From NCBI RefSeq assembly GCF_900187265.1, contig NZ_LT906450.1:2223444-2287443 (forward strand): DNA of 64,000 nt. The letters are read 5' to 3'. Each line of letters starts with the position of its first letter. Position 1 is the first letter of the stretch. Positions 53,165 to 62,396 of this stretch are shown here, in pieces. The position numbers and the translations under genes are program-made. The notes below the pieces were generated by a model. The model did no database searches. It was not told the DNA's origin and saw nothing but the letters and a program-made list of their open reading frames with translations. The DNA is from Rhodococcus rhodochrous. GTDB taxonomy: Bacteria; Actinomycetota; Actinomycetes; Mycobacteriales; Mycobacteriaceae.

Positions 53165-54063
53165 GTGTCGGCGAGAAGGCGTCCGATCTCGCGTACGCGG
53201 GTGGCTGGCGCCTGGTCCGGGCACTGCCCGACGGCGTCGCGCGACGGTTGTTCGACGCCGGCGCCGACTATGCGGCGCGCCGTGGCGGCGGACCGCAGCA
53301 ACTGCGCCGCAACCTCGCGCGGGTGCTCGGGGTGCAGCCGGACGAGGTGCCCGACGATCTGATCCGCCGGTCGGTCCGGTCCTACGCGCGCTACTGGCGC
53401 GAGGCGTTCCGCCTGCCGTCGATGGATCTCGACGCGACCGCGAAGTCGATCGATTCGTCCATCGAGGGCCGTGAGCACATCGAGGCGGCGCTCGCCGCCG
53501 GTCGCGGCGCGATCCTGGCGCTGCCCCACAGTGGGAACTGGGATCTCGCCGGCGTGTGGTGCGTCCGCTACTTCGGCGGATTGACCACGGTCGCCGAGCG
53601 CCTGCGTCCCGAGTCCCTCTACCGCCGTTTCGTGGACTACCGCGAGGGTCTCGGTTTCGAGATCTTCCCCTCGAGCGGCGGGGAGACGCCTCCGTTCGGG
53701 GAGCTGGCCGCGCGGTTGCGCGACAACCGGATCGTGTGCCTGCTCGGCGAACGCGACCTCGCTCGCAAGGGAGTCCCGGTCACCTTCTTCGGCGAACCGA
53801 CCCGCATGCCCGCCGGACCGGCGAAACTGGCCATCGACACCGGTGCGGCACTGTTGCCGGTGCACTGCTGGTTCACCGAGGACGGCTGGGGGTTCCGTGT
53901 GGATCCGGAGCTCGACGTGAGCGTCGGGATCGACGCTGCCACACAGGCCCTCGCCGACCGGTTCGCCGCCAACATCGCCGCCCACCCCGAGGACTGGCAC
54001 ATGCTGCAACCGTTGTGGCTCGACGACCTGTCGGAGGCCCGCCGCGCCCGGATGGAGGCGTAG
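53161..54063 (+). CDS. patA: Phosphatidylinositol mannoside acyltransferase PatA
   Basis: A 300-aa LpxL/HtrB-type lysophospholipid acyltransferase, membrane-associated. The catalytic motif HSGNWD (HxxxxD) appears in ILALPHSGNWDLAGVW. Further family blocks are GLLTTVAERLRPESLY-like, FEIFPSSGG and VCLLGERDLARKGVPVTFFG. It acylates the mannose of PIMs with palmitoyl-CoA. The GTG overlaps the pgsA stop by 4 nt. Confidence 0.92.
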   Translation: MSVGEKASDLAYAGGWRLVRALPDGVARRLFDAGADYAARRGGGPQQLRRNLARVLGVQPDEVPDDLIRRSVRSYARYWREAFRLPSMDLDATAKSIDSSIEGREHIEAALAAGRGAILALPHSGNWDLAGVWCVRYFGGLTTVAERLRPESLYRRFVDYREGLGFEIFPSSGGETPPFGELAARLRDNRIVCLLGERDLARKGVPVTFFGEPTRMPAGPAKLAIDTGAALLPVHCWFTEDGWGFRVDPELDVSVGIDAATQALADRFAANIAAHPEDWHMLQPLWLDDLSEARRARMEA

Positions 54064-55191
54064 GTGAGGATCGGGATGGTCTGCCCGTACTCCTTCGACG
54101 TTCCCGGTGGGGTACAGGCACACGTCGTGGATCTCGCGGAGGTCCTCATCGGCCGCGGGCACGAGGTGAGCGTGCTCGCTCCCGCGTCGGAGACGACGCC
54201 CCTGCCGGACTTCGTCGTCTCCGCAGGTCGCGCCGTCGCCATTCCGTACAACGGATCGGTCGCGCGCCTGAGTTTCGGTCCCGTCTCCTACGCGCGGGTC
54301 CGCCGCTGGATCAACGACAACGATTTCGACGTCCTCCACATCCACGAACCGAACGCGCCGAGCCTGTCGATGCTCGCGCTCAAGGTGGCGGAAGGGCCGA
54401 TCGTTGCGACCTTCCACACGTCGACGACGAAATCGCTGGTGCTCAGCACCTTCCAGGGCGTCCTGCAGCCCTATCTCGAGAAGATCAGCGGCCGGATCGC
54501 GGTGTCCGAGCTGGCCCGGCGCTGGCAGGTCACCTCTCTCGGCGCCGACGCGGTCGAGATCCCCAACGGCGTCGACGTGTCGTTCTTCCGGCACGCCCCG
54601 CTGCTGCCGGGCTACCCGCGACCGGGCCGCACGGTGCTCTTCCTCGGCCGGTACGACGAATCCCGCAAGGGCATGGATGTCCTGCTCGGAGCGTTGCCGG
54701 CTCTCGTCGCCCGGCATCCCGACATCGAGATCCTCGTGGTGGGGCGCGGCGACGAGGAGCGGTTGCGGAAGGAGGCGGGGCGCTACTTCCGGCACCTGCG
54801 CCTGCTCGGGCAGGTCGACGACGACGAGAAGGCGTCCGCGATGCGCAGCGCCGACGTGTACTGCGCGCCGAACCTCGGTGGTGAGAGTTTCGGCATCGTG
54901 CTCGTCGAGGCCATGGCGGCGGGGACGGCGGTCGTCGCCTCCCAACTCGACGCCTTCCGCCGTGTGTTGCGCGACGGACAGGCCGGTGTCCTCGTCCCGG
55001 TCGGCGATGCCGACGCGCTCGCACGCGGCATCCTCGAGGTCCTCGACGACGACGACCGCCGGCAGGCGCTGGTCGACTTCGGATCCACGGTGGTCGAGGC
55101 GTACGACTGGCCGGTGGTCGCTGATCAGATCCTGCGGGTCTACGAGACCGTCACCGTCGGTGCCGGCCCGGTGCGGGAGGTCCGGTCGTGA
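54064..55191 (+). CDS. pimA: Phosphatidyl-myo-inositol alpha-mannosyltransferase PimA
   Basis: A 375-aa GT-B (GT4) enzyme that transfers mannose from GDP-mannose to phosphatidylinositol, the first step of PIM/LM/LAM synthesis at the cytoplasmic face. The N-terminal loop VCPYSFDVPGGVQAHVVDLAE, the catalytic His region LHIHEPNAPSLS, and the GDP-binding NLGGESFGIVLVEAMAAGT with the EX7E acid are present. The GTG directly abuts the patA stop. The NUDIX gene overlaps its end. Confidence 0.95.
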   Translation: MRIGMVCPYSFDVPGGVQAHVVDLAEVLIGRGHEVSVLAPASETTPLPDFVVSAGRAVAIPYNGSVARLSFGPVSYARVRRWINDNDFDVLHIHEPNAPSLSMLALKVAEGPIVATFHTSTTKSLVLSTFQGVLQPYLEKISGRIAVSELARRWQVTSLGADAVEIPNGVDVSFFRHAPLLPGYPRPGRTVLFLGRYDESRKGMDVLLGALPALVARHPDIEILVVGRGDEERLRKEAGRYFRHLRLLGQVDDDEKASAMRSADVYCAPNLGGESFGIVLVEAMAAGTAVVASQLDAFRRVLRDGQAGVLVPVGDADALARGILEVLDDDDRRQALVDFGSTVVEAYDWPVVADQILRVYETVTVGAGPVREVRS

Positions 55192-56288
55192 CCGTCAGCG
55201 CGGTGACGATCCTCGTCCTGTCGCTGGTCGCCGCCGTGGTCGTGGCGATCGGTGTGTGGGCCTATTCCACCGCCAACCGGCTCGACCGTCTCCACGTGCG
55301 CTCGGATCTGTCCTGGCAGGCACTCGATGCGGCCCTGGCGCGCCGCGCGGTGGTCGTGCGGAGCATCGCCGCGTCGATCCCCGTCCCGGAGGGACGCGCA
55401 CTCGCCCAGCTCGCCGACACCGCGGAGCGGGCCGACCGCGACCGGCGCGAGGAGGCCGAGAACGCGTTGTCGGCTGCCCTGGCACGGCTCGAGACCGGCC
55501 GGCTGCGGCCCCAGCTCGTGGCCGAACTCGCCGATGCGGAGGCACGCGTGCTCATCGCCCGCCGCTTCCACAACGACGCGGTACGCGACACCCTGGCGCT
55601 GCGCACCCGACGACCGGTCCGCTGGCTGCACCTCGGGGGAACCGCGCCGCTGCCCACCTACTTCGAGATCGCCGAGCGGGCGGGTGCAGTCGCCACCGCG
55701 TCTCCGGCCGTTCCCGGCACGGCTCCTTCTCCGAGCGCGACCCCTGCCTCCGGCACTGCCACTGCTCCCGCTGCGCGCACCACCCCCGTGCCGGATCGGG
55801 CACGCACGTCGGCCCGCGTCGTGCTGCTCGACGAGGACGGCCGGGTCCTGCTGCTGCGCGGACACGACCCGGCGGTGCCCGAGCGGCACTTCTGGTTCAC
55901 GATCGGCGGCGCCGTCGAACCCGGCGAGGACCTCGCGTCGGCCGCGCTCCGCGAGCTCGCCGAGGAGACCGGCCTGCGGGTCGAGCGCGACATCCTGTGT
56001 GGGCCGATGTGGCGGCGCGTGGCCGTCTTCCCGTTCAACGGCGAGGTCCTGCACTCGGAGGAGCTGTTCTTCGCGGTGCGGGTGCCGTCCTTCGAACCCG
56101 CAGCGGACGGCTTCACCGATCTCGAGCGGAGCATGCGCCTCGAACACCGCTGGTTCGACGACGACGAACTGCAGACGCTCGTGCAGTCCGGGAACCCGGT
56201 CTACCCGCACGATCTGCCCGAGCTGCTCGACGAGGCGCGGCAGGTCGCGATGCGGCGGCTCGAGCCGGAGATCCGCGCGATCCACTGA
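55188..56288 (+). CDS. Membrane-anchored LemA-like/NUDIX hydrolase
   Basis: A 366-aa protein, GTG overlapping the pimA stop. One N-terminal TM helix (VTILVLSLVAAVVVAIGVWA) is followed by a LemA-like helical domain (NRLDRLHVRSDLSWQALDAALARRAVVV), a Pro/Ala/Thr linker of about 35 residues (SPSATPASGTATAPAA), and a NUDIX domain. The Nudix box reads GAVEPGEDLASAALRELAEETGL with the essential REL-EE. It is the counterpart of Rv2609c. Its substrate may be a nucleoside diphosphate linked to the PIM pathway, by context only. Confidence 0.87.
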   Translation: MTVSAVTILVLSLVAAVVVAIGVWAYSTANRLDRLHVRSDLSWQALDAALARRAVVVRSIAASIPVPEGRALAQLADTAERADRDRREEAENALSAALARLETGRLRPQLVAELADAEARVLIARRFHNDAVRDTLALRTRRPVRWLHLGGTAPLPTYFEIAERAGAVATASPAVPGTAPSPSATPASGTATAPAARTTPVPDRARTSARVVLLDEDGRVLLLRGHDPAVPERHFWFTIGGAVEPGEDLASAALRELAEETGLRVERDILCGPMWRRVAVFPFNGEVLHSEELFFAVRVPSFEPAADGFTDLERSMRLEHRWFDDDELQTLVQSGNPVYPHDLPELLDEARQVAMRRLEPEIRAIH

Positions 56289-56302
56289 GCCCGAGCCGCT
56301 CC

Positions 56303-58135
56303 TCACACGAGCGTCGACCGGAACGACCAGGCGTCCTGCAGCCGGGCGTAGAGCCTGCCCGTGGCGACCAGCTCGTCGTGCGTGCCGTCCTCGACGATCC
56401 GGCCCCGGTCGAACACCAGGATTCGATCGGTGACCCGCGCACTGTGCAGGCGGTGGGCGATCGTCACCGTGGTGCGTCCCCGTCCGATCGATGTCAGCGC
56501 CCTTTGCAGGCGCACGTCGGTTCCGGCATCGACACCGCTGGTGGCCTCGTCGAGGACCAGCAGGTCGGGGTCGACGAGCGCGGTGCGTGCCAGCGCGACG
56601 AGCTGGCGTTCGCCGACCGACAGCGCCTCACCGCGCTGGCCGGTGCGGGTGTCGAGGCCGTGCGGCAGGTCGCGGGCCCAGTCGTCGAGCCCCAGCTCGG
56701 CAAGGATCGCTTCGACGTCGTGCCGGTCGGCTCCCGGACGGGCGACGGCGATGTTCTCGAGGACGCTGCGATCGAACAGGAAGGGATCCTGGGGGACCAC
56801 GGCGACACGCCGGGCGAGCGACTCGTCGCCGATGCTCGCGACGTCGACACCGGCGAAGCGGACGGTACCGGTCGTGGGGTGCAGTTGCCGGGTGAGCAGC
56901 TTGGCGAAGGTGCTCTTGCCCGAACCGGTCTCGCCCACCACCGCGACCTGCTGCCCGGCACCGATCCGCAGGTCCAGCCCGCTCAGGACCGGGCGTCCGG
57001 GGACGTAGCCCACCTCGACGGTGTCGATGTCGACGTCGAACATCCCGGGTCGCAGCGGCGTCGCGATCTCCTGTGCGACCGCGTCGGTCTCCAGGTCGAG
57101 GATCGCGAGCACCCGGCGCAGTCCCGCCTCCGAGTTCTTGGCGTCGGCGAGCGTGTTGACGGCGAACTGCAGGGGACGGACGAAGAACGTCACGAGGAAG
57201 ACGAAGGCGACCACCGTCCCCACGGTGATCGACGAACCCACACCGGAGGTGCCGAGGCCGAGCACGACCCCGCCGCACATCACCGCGATCGTGATGAGTG
57301 TGTCGATGCTCTGGCCGACGGAGAACGAGGCGCTCATCGGCAGCAGCGTGCGGACCTGTGCGTCCGCCGTCGCATCGATCCGCGAATGCAACCGGGTCCG
57401 GACCCGCTCGACGGCGCCGGCGGCCCGGATCGTGTCGATCCCGGTGAGGGTCTCCGCGAACGCCGCGTACAGCTGCCCGATCCGCGAGCGCACCACGTCG
57501 AACCGGCCCGCGATGATCCGCTGCACGTAGCGGCCGACGAGCGGCACGACGCACGCGACCAGCGCCGCCAGGATCGCCAGCGGCCACGAGTACACCGCCA
57601 TGACGACGAACGCGATCGTCATCTGGGTCAGGTTCTGGACGAGGGTCATGCCGCCACCCTGGGCGAACACCGTCACCGCATCGAGGTCGTCGGTGCTCCG
57701 CGCGACGAAGCCGCCCTGCGCGCCGGATTCCAGACGGGTGGGAGGCAGCCGCAGGGTGTGGTCGAGCACCCGGATCCGCAGGGCGGACACGACGTCCTCG
57801 ACGGTCGAGATCAGACGACGGTTCATCAGCGACGAGCCGACGCCCGCGACCAGCACGGCCGCCATTCCCAGGAGCGCGCACCGGACGACGATCCGGGTGC
57901 GCTCCTCGGAGGTGACCGCGGTGAGCAGACCGTGATCGATCGTGTACTGCACCACGACGGGAACGACGATGCGTCCCACCGCCGCGAACGCGGCGAACGC
58001 CAGGGTGGCGGCCAGGCCGGTCCGCACCGACGGGACGAGTCGGGCGACGCGGCGGAGCAACGCGACGGTGCCGAGTCGTTCGGTGTCGGTCCTTTCGGCG
58101 TCCGGTTGTGGGGATGCGGTGGGGGACACGGTCAT
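56303..58135 (-). CDS. Heterodimeric ABC exporter subunit, degenerate signature
   Basis: A 610-aa ABC half-transporter with six TM segments then a nucleotide-binding domain. Walker A is VVGETGSGKST, Walker B LLVLDEATSGVD with the catalytic Glu, and the H-loop TIAHRLHS. The signature motif reads LSVGE instead of LSGGQ. Its start overlaps the end of the partner (ATGA). Together with the partner it forms an asymmetric exporter of lipids, drugs or peptides. The substrate is unknown. Confidence 0.9.
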   Translation of the reverse strand: MTVSPTASPQPDAERTDTERLGTVALLRRVARLVPSVRTGLAATLAFAAFAAVGRIVVPVVVQYTIDHGLLTAVTSEERTRIVVRCALLGMAAVLVAGVGSSLMNRRLISTVEDVVSALRIRVLDHTLRLPPTRLESGAQGGFVARSTDDLDAVTVFAQGGGMTLVQNLTQMTIAFVVMAVYSWPLAILAALVACVVPLVGRYVQRIIAGRFDVVRSRIGQLYAAFAETLTGIDTIRAAGAVERVRTRLHSRIDATADAQVRTLLPMSASFSVGQSIDTLITIAVMCGGVVLGLGTSGVGSSITVGTVVAFVFLVTFFVRPLQFAVNTLADAKNSEAGLRRVLAILDLETDAVAQEIATPLRPGMFDVDIDTVEVGYVPGRPVLSGLDLRIGAGQQVAVVGETGSGKSTFAKLLTRQLHPTTGTVRFAGVDVASIGDESLARRVAVVPQDPFLFDRSVLENIAVARPGADRHDVEAILAELGLDDWARDLPHGLDTRTGQRGEALSVGERQLVALARTALVDPDLLVLDEATSGVDAGTDVRLQRALTSIGRGRTTVTIAHRLHSARVTDRILVFDRGRIVEDGTHDELVATGRLYARLQDAWSFRSTLV

Positions 58136-59970
58136 CGGGTCGCCCCCTCGAGTTCGGCCGTGCGTGCATTGTCGTCGTAGGCCGTCACCAGATCGCGGTA
58201 GGCGGGCACCGATGCCGCGAGACCGGCGTGAGTGCCGGTCGCGACCACCCGGCCCTGATCGACGAAGACCACCTCGTCGGCGAGTGAGATCATCGCCGGA
58301 CGGTGTGCGACGACGAGGATCGTGGTCTCCGATCGTCCCTGCGAGAACTCCGCCCGCAGGTTGTCGACGACGGCACGCTCCACGGCGGGATCGAGCGCGG
58401 ACGTGGCGTCGTCGAGGACGAGCACACGGGGTCGCCGCACGAGTGCCCGAGCGAGGGCGATGCGCTGACGCTGGCCGCCGGACAACCGCGCGTGACCGTC
58501 GCCGATCACGGTGTCGAGACCGTCCGGCAGTTCGTCGACGAAGCCGGCCTCGGCGAGCGCGAGCGCGCGACGGACCGCTGCCTCGTCGATCCCGTCGTCC
58601 CACAGGGTGAGGTTGTCGCGCACGGATCCGGCGAAGACGAACGGGGTCTGGGTGACGAGAGCGACGTGTCGTGCCGTGTGACCGGGTGGTGTCGTGGCCA
58701 GGTCGACGTCGTCGAGGGTCACGGTGCCCGAGGTGGGCGGGAACAGACGAGTGAGCAGCGCGACGAGGGTGGACTTGCCGGAACCGTTGCGCCCGACGAG
58801 CGCCACGATGCGTCCCGGGCGCAGATCCAGGTCGACCGAGTCGACAGCGGGCCGGTCGGCGTCGGCGAAGCGGTAGGAGACGGCATCGGCGCGCAGACGG
58901 GCCGGAGCTACCGAGTGGGGGACGGAGGCCGAGCCGGACGGCTCCGATTCGGACTCGGCCAGGACCGCCTCGACGCGGCGGCGACCGACCACACCGGCCG
59001 GCAGGACGGCGAGGAAGCGGCCGATGACACCGAGCGGCATCGCCATGGTGAGCAGCAGGTAGACGACCGAGACCAGAGCGCCGATGGTCACCGCACCGGC
59101 CTCGATCCGCACCACGCCCACGAGCAGGACCACGAGGACCGCGAACGACGGGGTCAGTTCGATGAGCGGGTCGAAGATCGCCCCGACACGACCCGCGGAC
59201 CGATTGGCCCTCGCGAGTTCGTGTGCGGCGCCGGCGAATCGCCGCGTCTCGTCGTCGGTCGCTCCGAGCGTGCGGATGACCTGGGCGCCGGCGATCGCCT
59301 CGTGCGCGAGCGCGGCGACCTCGGCGCGGCGCGACTGCACCTGCCGGGCGCGCGGCGACAGGACCCGTTGGTAGACCACGTTCGTCGCGATGAGCGCGGG
59401 GATGAGCACGGCCGCGATCACACCGAGCCGGGTGTCCGTGCGGAAGACCTGGACGAGCACCGCCAGGAGCATGCCGGTCATGCCGACCGCGAACGGGAAG
59501 TGCTGCATCGGGGCGTGGGCGGAGTCGGCGTCGGAGACGGCATGGGCGAGCAGGCGACCGGTGGGATGACCTCGGTGCCAGCGCGATCCGGAATCGAGAT
59601 AGTGATCGGCCAGGCGCGTGCGCGTGCGGGCCAGTCCGCGGAACTGGACGGTGCCTCCCGCGAACGTGCGGGTCACGATGCTCAGGACGCGCAACAGGGC
59701 GACGCCGATCAACGCGAGGGCCGTTGCCACAGCGACGCCGGTGGACAGCTCGCCGCGTTCGAAGCTCCCGAGGACGAGATCGTCGGTGGCCGAGCCGATC
59801 ACGTCGGCGAACAGCACCGTGCACAGGCCGTTGGCGATGCTCGCGCCGATCGCGACCGCCGCGGGGACGGGGAATCGGCGACAGTCCTCGACCATCATCG
59901 CGATCCCTGCCCGGAAGGTGGCTCCGCGGAGCGGTTCACGGGCAACAGGGCGGTTCGGTGCCACGGGCAT
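58132..59970 (-). CDS. Heterodimeric ABC exporter subunit, degenerate Walker B
   Basis: A 612-aa ABC half-transporter. Walker A is LVGRNGSGKST, the signature is the canonical LSGGQRQ, but Walker B reads VLVLDDATSALD, with Asp replacing the catalytic Glu. The H-loop is VVAHRPAM. Combined with the degenerate signature of the partner, only one of the two ATP sites is expected to hydrolyse. I chose the ATG giving MPVAPNRP because AAAGG lies 6 nt upstream. An in-frame ATG at 59997 is an alternative. Confidence 0.9.
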   Translation of the reverse strand: MPVAPNRPVAREPLRGATFRAGIAMMVEDCRRFPVPAAVAIGASIANGLCTVLFADVIGSATDDLVLGSFERGELSTGVAVATALALIGVALLRVLSIVTRTFAGGTVQFRGLARTRTRLADHYLDSGSRWHRGHPTGRLLAHAVSDADSAHAPMQHFPFAVGMTGMLLAVLVQVFRTDTRLGVIAAVLIPALIATNVVYQRVLSPRARQVQSRRAEVAALAHEAIAGAQVIRTLGATDDETRRFAGAAHELARANRSAGRVGAIFDPLIELTPSFAVLVVLLVGVVRIEAGAVTIGALVSVVYLLLTMAMPLGVIGRFLAVLPAGVVGRRRVEAVLAESESEPSGSASVPHSVAPARLRADAVSYRFADADRPAVDSVDLDLRPGRIVALVGRNGSGKSTLVALLTRLFPPTSGTVTLDDVDLATTPPGHTARHVALVTQTPFVFAGSVRDNLTLWDDGIDEAAVRRALALAEAGFVDELPDGLDTVIGDGHARLSGGQRQRIALARALVRRPRVLVLDDATSALDPAVERAVVDNLRAEFSQGRSETTILVVAHRPAMISLADEVVFVDQGRVVATGTHAGLAASVPAYRDLVTAYDDNARTAELEGATR

Positions 59971-60027
59971 CCCAGCCTTTCGTCGGTTCCCGGACATCCG
60001 CGTGAACCCTCGAGGTGAAACGGCGGA

Positions 60028-60051
60028 GTGCGCCCACGGCCGTGGGCGCAC
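60028..60051. promoter_or_regulatory. 24-bp perfect palindrome
   Basis: GTGCGCCCACGG followed directly by its exact reverse complement. It sits 58 nt upstream of the ABC exporter start and 225 nt upstream of pdxS, where a dimeric regulator could bind. Confidence 0.6.
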
Positions 60052-60156
60052 ATCCCTCCCATCATGAGCATCGGCAACGATCCGGGCGACGGTTCGAGTC
60101 GGCGTGATCGAAACCTCCGGAGCCCGGCCGGGGGGAGTGGACCGGCAGTGTGCAGT

Positions 60157-60174
60157 CCAGTTGTTGTCAACTGG
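60157..60174. promoter_or_regulatory. Inverted repeat upstream of pdxS
   Basis: CCAGTTG-TTGT-CAACTGG, a 7-bp repeat with a 4-nt centre, about 100 nt before pdxS. No PdxR-like regulator gene is visible nearby, so the binding protein is unknown. Confidence 0.5.
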
Positions 60175-60276
60175 CTATGGGGGTGGCTCGGATACGGCCC
60201 TAGGCTGGGGTCCGCTGCCCGTCGCCCGTGCGCCGGCAGTATTCGCCGATCCGTCCACCGAGGAGGAATCCCCATC

Positions 60277-61179
<903 letters not shown>

Positions 61180-61180
61180 C

Positions 61181-61210
61181 CGCTCTACCGGGGTGCGCTC
61201 TACCGGGGTG
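61181..61210. repeat. 15-bp tandem duplication at the pdxS/phosphatase junction
   Basis: Two exact copies of CGCTCTACCGGGGTG in direct tandem (61181-61195 and 61196-61210). The second copy contains the phosphatase stop codon. Confidence 0.85.
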
Positions 61211-62396
61211 CGTGCATGGCGAGCAGGGCGACGTCGTCCTGCACGCCCGCTCCGAGCGTCGCGAGCGCCTCGCGGACGGCCCCGACCGATTCCGCCGCGC
61301 TCGTCGGCTTCGACGCGCGGACGTGGTCGAGGAGCCGATCCTCCCCGTAGCGTTCACGGGTCTCGCCGGAGACGAGCGCCTCGGTCACCCCGTCGGTGTA
61401 CAGCAGCAGCGTGTCGCCGGGGCGCAGCGCGAAGGTATGCTCGACGAGTCGCGGCGTGGGCAGCATCCCGATCAGCTGTCCGCCGATCGTGGGGAGATAG
61501 TCGACGTTGCCGTTGGCGCGCACGAGGAGCGGCGGCGGATGCCCACCCGAGGCGAGACGGATGTCGACCCGTCCCGTATCCGGATCGGGAGCGACCGTAC
61601 CGAAGGTGAGCGTGCAGAAGGGGGCTCGCGTCTCGCTGTCGCGTTCGTCGAGCAGGGTGGTGTTGAGCGTCCTGAGCGCCGCGGACGGGAACGTCTCGTA
61701 GACCGCCGCGGCGCGCAGCGTGTAGCGGACGATCGACGTCACCGCCGCTGCGCGAGCGCCCTTTCCGCACACATCGCCGAGGAACAGCCCCCACGTGCCG
61801 GCGCGCGCGGGGAACAGGTCGTAGAAGTCGCCGCCGACCTCGTCGGGGGACGCGATGTGGTAGTACGCGTCGACCTCGAGTCCCGGTACCGCGGGCAGGC
61901 TCGGTGGAAGCAGGGTCGCCTGGAGCGTGGCGTTGATCTTGCGGAGCCGCTCACGCTCGAGTTCCGCCTCGCGACGGGCACGGAGCAGTTCTGTCTCGTA
62001 GGCGCGGCGCTCGCGCGCATCGAACAGCATCGTGCGGATCAGCGCGGGCCTGCCCTCGGCGTCCGGCTCGACCACCGAGGCGGCCAGGACCGGAAGCCGG
62101 GTCCGGTCGGCACGGACGAGTTCGAGAGCGATCCCGTTGATCTGCCCGTGCATGAGCAGGAGCGGCGCGTAATGGGTCTCGTGGTAGATACGGCCGCCCA
62201 CGCTGAGCAGGTCCGAGAAGTACCGCTTGCCGACCAGTTCGTCGCTCGGGAACCCGAGCCAGTCCGTCAACGTCCGGTTCACCTCCGTGATCCGTCCGTC
62301 CGGGAGCGTCGTCAGGAATCCGCACGGCGCGTTGTCGTACAGCGCATCGCCGTGTCGGATACGGGGATCGAGGGTCCGATCGGTCGTCGCCGTCAC
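61200..62396 (-). CDS. PAS-PP2C phosphatase, RsbP-like
   Basis: A 398-aa protein with an N-terminal PAS domain (about residues 15-120; CGFLTTLPDGRITEVNRTLTDWLGF), a coiled-coil linker (RREAELERERLRKIN) and a SpoIIE/PP2C phosphatase domain (GGDFYDLF, GDVCGKGARAAAV, LASGGHPPPLL, LLYTDGVTEAL, QDDVALLAM). All PP2C metal-binding Asp positions are visible. The GTG overlaps the stop of the upstream alpha/beta hydrolase. The pair and order equal rsbQ-rsbP of Bacillus subtilis, where RsbP dephosphorylates an anti-anti-sigma factor under energy stress. The target here is not in the window. Confidence 0.85.
   Translation of the reverse strand: MTATTDRTLDPRIRHGDALYDNAPCGFLTTLPDGRITEVNRTLTDWLGFPSDELVGKRYFSDLLSVGGRIYHETHYAPLLLMHGQINGIALELVRADRTRLPVLAASVVEPDAEGRPALIRTMLFDARERRAYETELLRARREAELERERLRKINATLQATLLPPSLPAVPGLEVDAYYHIASPDEVGGDFYDLFPARAGTWGLFLGDVCGKGARAAAVTSIVRYTLRAAAVYETFPSAALRTLNTTLLDERDSETRAPFCTLTFGTVAPDPDTGRVDIRLASGGHPPPLLVRANGNVDYLPTIGGQLIGMLPTPRLVEHTFALRPGDTLLLYTDGVTEALVSGETRERYGEDRLLDHVRASKPTSAAESVGAVREALATLGAGVQDDVALLAMHAPR

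Larger units (their letters stand above)
59971..60276. promoter_or_regulatory. 306-nt divergent regulatory region, ABC exporter and pdxS
   Basis: This region holds no credible gene; the open frames over it arise because a palindrome yields the same codons on both strands. It contains the 24-bp palindrome at 60028-60051 and a second inverted repeat at 60157-60174. TAGGCT (60201-60206) is a possible pdxS -10. Confidence 0.5.

Noticed and set aside
54404-58180. A 1258-aa plus-strand open frame over pimA, the NUDIX gene and an ABC gene
   Set aside because: It is out of frame with pimA and the NUDIX gene and antisense to the ABC subunit, without recognisable domains.
59825-60067. Open frames on both strands starting MRPRPWAH
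   Set aside because: They arise from the 24-bp palindrome, which reads the same on both strands. The conserved starts are further in at 59970 and 60277.
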